NCBI GenBank assembly: GCA_022606425.2
Contig: JAHDVF020000892.1
Coordinates: forward strand, 62,001 to 126,000
DNA: 64,000 bases
Reading direction: 5' to 3'
Origin: Lepidostoma basale
Taxonomy: Eukaryota; Arthropoda; Insecta; Trichoptera; Lepidostomatidae
Shown here: one piece after another, positions 54,845-64,000 of the stretch
Layout of the letters: every line of letters starts with the position of its first letter
Numbering within the stretch: the first letter of the stretch is position 1
Program-made: the position numbers and the translations under genes
The notes under the pieces: model-generated
Seen by the model: only the letters and a program-made list of their open reading frames with translations
Databases searched by the model: none
What the model was told of the DNA's origin: nothing

Positions 54845-55425
54845 AATCTAATGATTGGACTGTAGCAAGGCGACGCATCTCCTCTTCCACTCCGCTCGGT
54901 CTTCGGCAACTCTCTTCAACTCCGCATAAGAGGTGCAGCCCATATCTCGGCAAATCTGGTCTAGGTACTCCTGACGAGGTCAACCTCTGCCAATCGATCC
55001 CTCGACCATTCCCTCCAACACAACATGCAGGAAACATTCGTGTCGCAACACATGACCAATCCATCTTGCGCGCCTCTCCGCTATAGTGTTCAACATGTGC
55101 GAACTCTCTTCAACTCTGCCGAGAACCTGTTCATTTGTAATGTGGTCCCTCCATGACACATGGGCAATTCGTCGGTAGATCCACATCTCAAATGCCTCCA
55201 GCCTTTTGCGCTTTCTTTCGCCCAGGCACCAAGTCTCGCAGCCGTACAGTAAAATACTCCACACTAATGTTTTTATAAGTTGTTTTCGGAGGTTCAGATC
55301 TATGTTGTTGGGCTCGAATATTTTAGATTTCTTGTTGAAGGCAAGTTTAGCCTGGTGGATACGACTTTCGATGTCTTTCTTGGATCGACCATCCCGTGTA
55401 ATACTGCTCCCCAGGTAAACAAAAG
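54845..55425 (-). mobile_element. LineC-related fragment
   Basis: The - strand reads MWSILLYGCETWCLGERKRK, FEMWIYRRIAHVSWRDHITN, AERRARWIGHVLRHECFLHV, then a frameshift to RDMGCTSYAELKRVAEDRAE. Upstream (55266-55425) holds the QTAIESRIHQAKLAFNKKS-like part. Confidence 0.83.
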
Positions 55426-55434
55426 ATGGATACA

Positions 55435-55565
55435 GATATAATATCAGGAACGCACGAGAGATGGTTCGACGTTAGGAACACAAGATACTCTCTAAATTCA
55501 AGAGTATTTGTCTTCTGAACGTACTTTCATTAATATGAAAGACGTCGATCTCCGACGAGACCATA
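55435..55565 (-). mobile_element. LineH 3' fragment without tail
   Basis: Matches 47660-47790 (ATCAGGAACGCACGAGAGAT, TATGAAAGACGTCGATCTCC). Confidence 0.75.
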
Positions 55566-55792
55566 CCAGTGCAAGAGAGCGTGAGTAAGCAGTGTCTCCA
55601 TGTTGAAACAGTTGGATCTCCTTAGCAATTCTGCATTGGAGACTTTGTGGAACCATGTTTTTTTTTGTTAAAGCATAAAATAAACAAAAATAAACTAAAG
55701 AGGAGTGGAGGTACATCTGTATACAGCATGAATTGTTATACAATTGTGTGAATAATTGGGGTGAATTTTTATAAAATTGTGTGGATGTAGGT

Positions 55793-57757
55793 TAGGGTGT
55801 CCCTTATATGGGCAAAAAATTTTTTTTTTGGATTATTGAAACGCATACCCCCTAATTGTGTTTAATAGCCTACTAGTTACCCAAATACAAACTTCCTACG
55901 TTAATTCTAACCCGTGCCGACTTGGCCTTAAAGTTTTAGAAAATACCTGCTCTAGGTGTCTCTTAAATGTAGTTGTAGATGATCACTTAAAACCATTATG
56001 TTAGATAAATAATGATGAAAACGTATGTTTATGTAATAATTTTCTTGTAATTATCAAAAAAGATCCAACTTTATATTTATTTACTTGGATATTTCCCCTT
56101 CGAAGTCTCTTTTTTTACAGTCTGGGTAAATTTTTCTATGTTCTTGCACTCAACATAATGTGAACTGCTTATGTTCTTCATCTGCGGTAGTCTAACCATG
56201 AAAGTCTGTCATTAGATAAACAGCTCTTTCAGCTGTGTCATTAACTGCTTTTAAGCTAGTAACCTTCTTTTTAGCTTCCACAAACGCCGCGCTGTCTTTC
56301 TATGAAGATACAATTTCTTGAAGGAAACTACTATCAAGTTTCAGTCGTGAAAATAAATCTTTACTCTTGACAGAAACAAAATCACTCAAATATTTCCAAT
56401 AAACAAGATAACACATACTTTTAGTACCTATAAATAAAACAAATAAGTTCTAAATTAAATACTAGATTAAACACTATTTACGTACCATATAGAGAGCCAG
56501 ACAGCTGTTCCTTCGATGGAACATATCTCTTTCCCGAATCACCAAAACTTTCTCTTTGTTAGTTTTCTACAATGTTTCCTTCGGTCTGCTCATCAACGTT
56601 GTCATCAAAAATTAAAAAGATAGCTATTTCCTCTGACAAGTACCACAAATGTTGACTGAACTTGTTTAAAGCCGCTTTGGAAATTGTCAACTTCTTCGTA
56701 ATCTTATAAGGTCCTTAAAAAACAAAAATCTTGATTCGGAGATTTCATCGCCAAACTACATTCAAGCCAGGGCTTCACATAAACTGCCACAATAAATAAA
56801 CAAACTCGTAAAGCTTATTTGTCCTTAGCGCACATTTTAAACTGGGACTGCAGTTAACGTATTTTTAAGGAGTAAATAGCTCTTGCCATCCATCGTGCTT
56901 GATGCGTTGGGCCAGCAGGTCTGATTTTTATTTTATTTTCATTGCCTTCACCCAGAAAAACAATAGCAAGCTCAATGAGTTCGCTTTAATCATCTCGTAC
57001 AATCGATTTTGCGATTCAGACGCACTTTTGAGCATCAGTTCGTATATATGATGGCGGCAAGCAAAGAGTAACAAATCTCTTTCTAGTTTTTGCACACAAG
57101 CTCCGTTTAAGCATTCTGTATAAGATGCTGTCGTATCACAGCACATTCAAGAGCATCGGCGTGTGCGATATCGAATAAATTATCTAATTCAAGTTGAAAG
57201 TTCTTTTCGCGGCGCCTATGTAAGTCCTGAATCTTCTTTCTATTTTTTGCAGTTCTCGTCAGACCTGATAAAGATTCACTAACTTCTTAACATAATTAGG
57301 AACAGCCCTGGTAGGTATTCTAGCCTTTTTTCATAATATATTGCACTCCAGAATGACAAGATTTGCGCTTTCGTTAACAGTCAAATTAACTTCACGATGT
57401 TGAAAAATAGAACTGCGAGAACTTGACGATTAGATGGTAGTTTACACCTGATATTTGGTGATTTACTTCATCAACCAAGAAAAAACTTTTTTAATTGCTT
57501 CTTAGTTCCACTGACATCTTCGAAATATAAAACAATCCGTGGTATTACCTGACAAGCCGAGACTAAAAGATAATAACAACGACAGCGCGCCGCTCCTGTG
57601 ACGCAATTTGTATGGGACATCTTTGCGCGTAAGTCGGCACGGGTTACACTGTTCCGAATAAGGAAAAAAATTGTTTTCGAATGTTTTAGGCCCAAATGAA
57701 TAAAACAATGGCCTATGCGTTGTAAAATTAAAACTTTGAAAAATAAGGGACACCCTA
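55793..57757 (-). mobile_element. hAT-like transposon, 2 kb, 8-bp target duplication
   Basis: Terminal inverted repeats TAGGGTGTCCCTTAT with perfect ATGTAGGT duplications at 55785-55792 and 57758-57765. The - strand keeps scattered transposase pieces: MCCDTTASYTECLNGACVQK and ERDLLLFACRHHIYELML (57146-56928), then ARWMARAIYSLKI in another frame (near 56870). Many stops and frameshifts. The DTTAS/CRHHIYE and RWMAxAIYSLKI blocks recur in transposases I remember from aphids and hydra; superfamily placement rests mainly on the duplication and the TIR start. Confidence 0.8.
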
Positions 57758-57809
57758 ATGTAGGTAGACGAAAATTATTTAAAAAATGATAAAATTTTGA
57801 AAATGGGAC

Positions 57810-57940
57810 AAGGTCTGTTTTTTGGAAGTTTTTTTTTTTAATGGAAATGATGTTTTTCGCCTTGCTAAGGCATTATCAAATGTGGAATGGATATCATAAT
57901 ATGGAGTTTTACTTGATTGTTCAAGAAACAATAAATTAAA
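57810..57940 (-). repeat. HHL-IV partial element
   Basis: - strand TTGATAATGCCTTAGCAAGG, then a GAAAAACATCATT core remnant; unique end TGATTGTTCAAGAAACAATAAA on +. Confidence 0.6.
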
Positions 57941-58012
57941 TTTAAAAATGTATGTTTTAAATGTTTTTTTTTTAAATCAGGTGTGTACTATCCTTTATAC
58001 TAAGGCGATTTA

Positions 58013-58150
58013 GATCAACTACTGGCGCAGCGGATGTGAGAGCCATTTACTCGGGAGACCGTCAATTTCCGGAAGGGTGGAATTGGTTCCACGAAGAGCT
58101 CAAGTGTGACGAGAAAGGGCAAAGGTGAGATACTGCACCGAGTGACTACG
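58013..58150 (+). mobile_element. Possible LTR-element primer-binding site remnant
   Basis: TCAACTACTGGCGCAGCGGA at 58013-58032 resembles the tRNA-Ser-type primer-binding site context of some Ty3/gypsy elements, and the following 120 bp are GC-richer than the surroundings. No gag or pol frame is visible. Confidence 0.3.
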
Positions 58151-58299
58151 GCAAGAGCACGTGTATCGCACTATTAATAATAACAGGTGAATTGACGTAA
58201 GCGAAACGATACGAGGTTTCATGTTAAAGTAAGAACTAAGGTAACCAGACCAATTAAACACCAATTAACTTTAAATATATTTTATATGAATAAATGTTT

Positions 58300-58400
58300 T
58301 TTCCACTTTTGAGTTTATTTTTCTCGACATGTTTCAAAGGTTTTAAAACTTCATCATCGGGAGAACGATATATATGTTTTATATCGTTCCAATGAATAAG
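58300..58400 (-). repeat. HHL-VII unit with hammerhead-like core
   Basis: - strand: CCGATGA (58360-58354; U4 changed to C), T, a GAAG/CTTT stem II with an A/T loop, GAAAC (58335-58331), ACATGT, C at 58326. Stem I pairs TTCTC (58365-58361) with GAGAA (58325-58321) in five of five positions. An AATAAA follows the cleavage position within 12 nt. Confidence 0.65.
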
Positions 58401-59207
58401 TTTCATTCGCCTTGAAGGTCTTCAAAATATGCCTAGATTAATAACCTTAAAGTAGAAAAAACAGCGTTTTAATTCATAAAAAAATTCGGCATTACGGAAT
58501 TCAAGTGTTAACGCCTTAAAAGGACCAAATCCTTTACAACTTTTTTAATACCACTATTTTTTTTCTTTCATATTTCGATAGCATAATATATTGTGATAAT
58601 ATCGGAAAGAGGAAAATTTTAAATAATAAACATTAACGGAGTTATCGCAATTAGCCACACCGTATACTAGTGGGTCAGGTGTCTGGTCGTAGCGCTTGGA
58701 GTGGAACAACCTTTCTTACGCAATACCTTTGTATAATATTTTTGCCCTATTAGTTTTGGCAGAGCATTTAATATATTTAAAGCGAAAATACCGTTACATT
58801 GTATTAATAGAACATTATTTAAAGTTCGGTAGACCAAATTTTTTTTTTTTAAATAACTGAACAAAAATATAGCTGCGTTAATGCAAAACAAAATTATTTG
58901 TATTGTTATTGGAACATTGATGCATAGCTCCGCATTAAATATTTATTATCGAGAAAAACATAAGATTTATATATTCTGTGACATTCGCCTAGCCAGGGCA
59001 TCGTTTAATGAATAATGTATGCCCACAAAGTTGATGCTAAAAATATATATTTTGTTATATATTTACGATATATGACTACATATTTTGAGTGCACGTTGTA
59101 AAATTCAAGTAAAAGCAGTTTAAAAAATATTGTAACATTAATACTTAGGTTTAAGTAGTTAGAATGTTAACAATAAATTATTTGAATAAATAAAATTGGT
59201 ACCTGAC
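58400..59207. other. AT-rich, no gene seen
   Basis: No repeat shared with the rest of the window was recognised. Confidence 0.35.
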
Positions 59208-59598
59208 TTCCGTACGCCAATACAATCCTTACAGCATACAGTCTGTACGCCTATACAATCCTTACAGCATACAGTTTGTACGCCAATACAGTAATTATTA
59301 CATATGGTCCGCATGCCAATACAGTCCTTACGGAATTCGTACGCGAATACAGTCCTTACGCCAATACAGTCCGTACGCCTATACAGTATTTACGGCATAC
59401 AGTCCGTACATCAGTACAGTTCTTACGTCATTACAGTCCTTTAGATATAGAGTTCTTCGTTAATACAGTATTTACGCCGATACAGTCCTTATGGCATACA
59501 GTCCATATGACAAAACAGTTCTTACGCCATTGCGGTATTTACGCCAATACAGTTCTTACGCCAATACAGTCCGAACGCCAATACAGTCCTGGCGTAAT
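59208..59598 (+). repeat. 17-bp minisatellite, about 23 degenerate units
   Basis: Consensus TACGCCAATACAGTCCT, with T/G variation in the last base and occasional 16- or 18-bp units. It creates a 119-codon frame (YANTVLTPIQ repeats) because 17-mers cycle through all frames; that frame is not a gene. Confidence 0.88.
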
Positions 59599-59629
59599 GA
59601 AGTCAGGCATTGACGCTGACAGTAAAATC

Positions 59630-59870
59630 CGCTGAAGCACTGGACGAATTTAAAAGCCAAGTTCTTCGTCGAATTTGTGGTCCAGTGATAATGGAAAACA
59701 AGCATAAGACGAAATGAGGAAACGTATTATGTAATACAACATTGATGAAGCCCCTAGTATCCTAACACACATAAGACTTCTTAGATTGAGATGGGCTGGA
59801 CAAGCACAAATAATGCCAAATGCGCGAGTAGAGCTCATTCCCAAATTGAAGATCTCGTATCGATGTATGA
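59630..59870 (+). mobile_element. Non-LTR retrotransposon fragment, decayed
   Basis: ALDEFKSQVLRRICGPVIME then LLRLRWAGQAQ-like sequence near 59780, similar in layout to LineE. Confidence 0.55.
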
Positions 59871-60439
59871 GTGCGGTGATAGTTTTTGCAATTTGATTGG
59901 TTGCCGAGTCAAATGTGCCGCGCCGCGTCAGTACGTTCCGAGACATGGAGGGAACCGCACGTATTTGGCATTCTTTGGCATCTCGTATACTCTAACTAAC
60001 TAACTATTTTTATTAATCCCATATTGACTAAGTCAGCTCTGTACAGTTTAAATACATAATCCAGAAAGAAATTTTATAATATACTAGAGATAAACACCTG
60101 CAAGGATCAAATATTGTAATAATAAAAACCAATAAAGGAAAAAAAAGTTTCATTATTATTATTATTAGTCGCTTTTCCAAGAAAAAATTATGAGGCCAAT
60201 TATAATTTTAATGAACTTAATTTTGATAATTATTACAATTAAGCCGAAAGCATTCTTGTTAATAAAAACATAATAAAAATAGCATGTTTATTTATTTCAA
60301 TGTTTGAATATACGATTGAATTTTTTTTTTGTATTTCCAATCATAAAAAAATTTAATAAAAATAGCGTCTAGATTTTTTGTAAACGCACTGTCATTCATA
60401 CTATTGCAAACGATTTCCCTGTCGTGAACGGACTCTACC

Positions 60440-60620
60440 TAAGAGAATAATGACTGGACATCCGGAGGATGGATGAATAATTGGAAGATCCAGGCTAAGG
60501 TGGAAGGATAAAGTGAAAAACGATGCCACATAACCGGCTGAGAACAGGAGAAGTTGGCGGCAAAAGTCGAAGGAGGCCAAGTCTCGATTTTAGCTGTAGC
60601 GCCATCCAAGAAGTATTGGC
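60440..60620 (+). mobile_element. LineE-like 3' tip
   Basis: GRSRLRWKDKVKNDAT then RRSWRQKSKEAKSRF, broken by frameshifts. Confidence 0.55.
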
Positions 60621-61039
60621 AACAATGAATATTTAAATAAGGAAACCGCTGTTTGAAGTTGTCAAAGTATACCCAATGATATAACAATATAAATATATTC
60701 GTTTTATTGGTGATTCGTGCTCCCATTAAATTGCTTGTAACTTTTTACGGACGATAACCGGTTCTTATCCGAAAATAATAATAGAACTATTTGCAAATCT
60801 ATTAGATAAGAATTAAATATTTATACTGCCGGAAATTACCGTATCGTAAGAATAACCTTCAAAGCTCGATGTAAATATACGGAATCGGTAAAACATTTTA
60901 ATAAAAAGAACTCGCATTTTATTTGAAAGTCCATACATATAGAGTTCGCAATATTTTAACAATGACTGTTGTGAACGAATTTAATAATGGCTAACATGGT
61001 TTCAATCATCTTTCATGTTTCATCATTTTCAACGATATA

Positions 61040-61160
61040 TTTTATCCAGTAATGGTGGGACCATTACTGGATGGACCAGGGACAGGCCTAGGCAGTGCAT
61101 GAGCGAGGTCGAGGAAAGGGCGCCGCTACGCCCTATAACAGCCTCGGGTATGTGGCGGGA
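61040..61160 (+). mobile_element. LINE tip shared with 36295-36430
   Basis: RDRPRQCMSEVEERAPLRPI and TASGMWREL. Confidence 0.5.
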
Positions 61161-61384
61161 ACTTCTATTTTCCTCTTATAAAAAAATATGTTTCATCATT
61201 TACAATAACCGAAAAATGATATGAACTATTTTTATCGTTCTCGTAAAAATGAAATAACAATAAAAAAAACTGTTAATTTTTTTTTAAATCAAATTTATGG
61301 AATCCCATGGTGTCAACGCCTTAAGTATTTCAAACATTATTTTTGGTTATTTAACGTATAGATCGTAACTTAAACTAAAAATAT

Positions 61385-61500
61385 CTAAATCTCCATATTA
61401 AATAATTAATTTAAATTAAAACGACTATTTCGAAGAAGATATATGAATGACATGTTTCGCTTTGCTAAGGCATTATTAAATGTGATTTGAGATATAATAC
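61385..61500 (-). repeat. HHL-IV partial element
   Basis: - strand TTAATAATGCCTTAGCAAAG, GCGAAACATGTCATTC, and the CTCCATATTAAATAATTAAT border. Confidence 0.62.
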
Positions 61501-61799
61501 TCCTTACGTAAACTTATTAGATCAAGTTTAAATTTTATATGTGTGTACGTATATGTACATACTCGTATATAAGAATAATGGTTTTTAGATATGATAATAA
61601 TAAAAACCGAGTTATGACATCGTGTGATAAGAATTTTCGATTATAACGTAACACAAACTGTTATCAATTTAAATAATAATAAAAACAATCATAAAATGAT
61701 AACTTCAGAAGGAATGTATGTGATAACACAAGAAACAATTTGAAATAAAAATATTACATTTCCGGCTGAAATTCCGAAGATATAAGGAGACGTTTTATG

Positions 61800-62060
61800 A
61801 GTCTGGTTATTTTTCTTGTTTTAGGTATTTTTTGTTCTCGTCAATTTTTAATTGAGGTGTGGACTGCCAACTGTCCTTCCATCCTTTTGAAGGTCGTCCT
61901 TGAGGTCTACTATCCCTTCCTGTTCTTAGAGCCCTTGATTCTGCCATCCTGGTCACGTGTTCATTCCAGAACCTTCTTCCTTGGCGCCCCATCATACAAT
62001 ATTCTCAACTTCGTGTATATCCTTCAGATCTTTGAGTTTATCACGAAGGATTTTTTCTAG
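61800..62060 (-). mobile_element. LineD 3' fragment
   Basis: - strand MMGRQGRRFWNEHVTRMAES, GRPSKGWKDSWQST. Confidence 0.7.
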
Positions 62061-62139
62061 CAATTGAAATTTTAATATAATTCTTTAATCATTCATTATT
62101 TTAATGATTGATTATACCGTCTGTATCATTATGCAAGGG

Positions 62140-62215
62140 AGGTCCCTCCACGTGTGGTGTTAATATAACAATTGGCGCCCTTGAAAACGAGAGTCGGTAA
62201 AACATTCCACCACAC
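62140..62215 (+). repeat. Dispersed motif shared with 20025-20110
   Basis: TGTTAATATAACA then TTGGCGCCC and GTCGGTAAAAC. TGGCGCCC after ...AACA resembles an LTR end followed by a tRNA-Lys-type primer-binding site. Confidence 0.4.
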
Positions 62216-62289
62216 TGGCAAGAGAAATAGGAGAGATGAGATCCTATAAAAACCATCCTTACAAAACTATCTTGCTTGAATTACTTACT

Positions 62290-62660
62290 TCCTATGGCCA
62301 TACAACTCTTGAAGAGTTTTAGCCTCCTTGATGATTTTTTGCCAAGCTCCTCGATCCTGTGCCTTTTGCTCCCAGCAGTCCGATTCGCCCAACCTATCCA
62401 GATCAGCCAAAATATTGTCCATTAGGCGCAGTCTAAGCCTTCCTAGAGGTCTTACTCCAGTCGGTCTAGAGTCTCTGGTCTCTTCGGCTCAGCATACGTG
62501 CCCAATCCATAGTAGTTGACCGGCTCTCACGGTGCTTATTATTAGGGGCTGCTGGGTCATCGTACGGATCTCTTGGTTGGTCCTTTGCCTCCAAGTTCCC
62601 GCTGCAACACCAGGACTAGGTCCCAGGATCATTCTTAGTATCTAAGAAGATCATTTCGTA
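62290..62660 (-). mobile_element. Non-LTR retrotransposon fragment
   Basis: - strand sequence reads as a GPSPGVAAGTWRQRTNQEI- and LGRLRLRLMDNILADLDRL-type C-terminal region with frameshifts. Confidence 0.55.
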
Positions 62661-62809
62661 ATATTAAAAGAAATATCGCCAGTAACATGGAAAGGGAGAA
62701 CCAGCAGAGTGACTCCAGGCATCCACTATATAACCACCAATGTACAGTCTCGAAACTTAAATCAAGGAGATTTTTTGTTATTTCGCACCACTACTGCAAC
62801 GGTCTCTTA

Positions 62810-62960
62810 AAGTCGAGAGATTGGACAGATGGAGAGAAAGCTGGATGATGCCCAAGGAGACCCTACCGCCAGGACATGAGCTACCGTGGAAGACCCTACC
62901 GCCAGGACACGAGCTACCGTGGAAGATCTGGAGGACCCTCAACTGACTGCGCACATGCGT
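62810..62960 (+). mobile_element. Non-LTR retrotransposon tip with 33-bp tandem duplication
   Basis: DRWRESWMMPKE-type sequence, then two copies of a 33-bp unit GACCCTACCGCCAGGACA(T/C)G... at 62861-62926. Confidence 0.5.
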
Positions 62961-63668
62961 TCGTAGATCCAGGGATAACATGGTGAGATGGTATATCCTT
63001 CAGGTGGATACGACTCTCTTCTTCCGTGGCATGGAGCAATTCATGCTACACATAACGGTCCCCTTGCTACCCTGTGAGATAGATTGAGGAGGATCTGGTT
63101 CAGCCGGCGGACTTTTGGACAGACTTTATCTGACTGAGTTGCCTTAACACGACGAAGAAGATTATGTCAATCATACAAAATATATTGAAATAGTCTAACA
63201 ACTCGATGCAATTTAGAAATCAAACTACAACATTTATATTTAACGGTGAATGTGTATTTAATTATACACGCTCATACCTCAATAAACCTTATGAAATGGG
63301 CCGCAAGTTTTTAATTTGTAGGGCATTCGTTTTTTTAGGGCCAACCTCCCTTGCAAAAAACTATAAATATATTAATATGATAAACCGCGCTTGATTTGTG
63401 AACATCACGAACAATAACCATTACTCAGGGTTATGTAACTTTAATTACGTTAAGTTTATACTCACGAAAAAATCGATCATTAGAACACGTGAAATCATAT
63501 TTGAATGTATTTAAATATTGAATCATTTTTTTTCCATATCCATCTCATGTAACGTAAAATATAATGTTACATTAAGGTTTAAGTTTAACACTAAAAAAAT
63601 ATTATATTATATAATTATCTCATTCGCAGGTTAAACGGATTAGGCAAAGAGTACCGTGGACCATTTTA

Positions 63669-63858
63669 CCGTATTTTGCGGACGATAAGACGCATCTATC
63701 AATTTTTAGAAAAAAATAATGTTTTGGACGATATGACGCACCCAAATTTTTGGTTGAAATTGTAGATTTTAAATAAATATATGATATCAAAAGATTTTTT
63801 ATAATTTTTTTTTTTTTTCATTTGAAAAACAGGGCGCCTTATGGTCCGAAAAAGACGG
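63669..63858. mobile_element. 190-bp MITE with 28-bp TIRs and TA duplication
   Basis: Left end CCGTATTTTGCGGACGATAA and right end TTATGGTCCGAAAAAGACGG are inverted repeats, flanked by TA at 63667-63668 and 63859-63860. Internally the motif GGACGATAAGACGCA is repeated as GGACGATATGACGCA. Confidence 0.8.
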
Positions 63859-64000
63859 TAATTTATGCATTTAACAGCCCTACCTTGGGTTATTTTCCAT
63901 GAAACGTGCAAAAAGAGCAGGTTTTTTATTAATGAAATTTAATTATATATTAATTTTATTTTTTTAAATTACGAAACGTCAAATATTGGGGCCGCACAAT

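Noticed and set aside
59276..59635. 119-codon open frame with repeated YANTV/TPIQ
   Set aside because: It is produced by the 17-bp minisatellite, whose unit is not a multiple of three; no start context or homology.
1..64000. CRISPR arrays, operons, prokaryotic promoters
   Set aside because: Introns, LINEs and SINEs show eukaryotic DNA; no regularly spaced repeats with unique spacers were seen.

Overview
The window is AT-rich insect nuclear DNA: split genes with GT-AG introns, orthologues of two animal genes, and a very high load of decayed retroelements. I cannot fix the insect order from the sequence. Nothing bacterial, organellar or viral was recognised.

Host genes. (1) The last coding exon of an unrecognised + strand gene lies at 499-575. 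(2) A complete + strand gene for the non-muscle essential myosin light chain (Mlc-c) has five coding exons between 1870 and 8301 and encodes 147 aa. (3) A - strand gene for the AMPK-related kinase NIM1 has eight coding exons from 27333 down to 15850 and encodes 555 aa, including two short N-terminal exons found by splice sites and reading phase. It ends in a CaaX-like CVIL. Both recognised genes carry mobile-element debris in their introns. From 27.4 kb to the right end I see no host coding exon.

Mobile DNA. Several non-LTR retrotransposon families occur as 3' fragments. LineA encodes a protein end like YPxGETA and has a (TTAG)n or (TTG)n tail. LineB (REWTGIRSVEELF), LineC (EEWKRRIEEIA), LineD (GRPPKRWxDxWTS), LineE ([11 protein letters not shown]) and LineG ([12 protein letters not shown]) end in GAA-rich tails. 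LineF ends like EAYVQxW. LineH has a (TTGAT)n tail. There is also one larger CR1-like element. tRNA-derived SINEs, a SINE-like unit sharing the LineA tail, a DD41D mariner with in-frame stops, a 2-kb hAT-like transposon, a hAT MITE, two TA-flanked MITEs and a 17-bp minisatellite are present.

Main discovery. The long hairpins scattered through the window fall into at least seven sequence families (HHL-I to HHL-VII below). Each carries the layout of a type I hammerhead ribozyme: CUGANGA, a GC-rich stem-loop, GAAA, a tiny often palindromic stem III, then a cleavage triplet (GUC in most). The two arms usually carry facing copies. All families share one extra A or U between CUGANGA and stem II. 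Family IV replaces C3 and G8 together by U3 and A8. Three insertions have 12-13 bp target duplications, so these are mobile units, probably retrotransposed. The units also nest with the LINEs, the mariner and a MITE, which gives relative ages.
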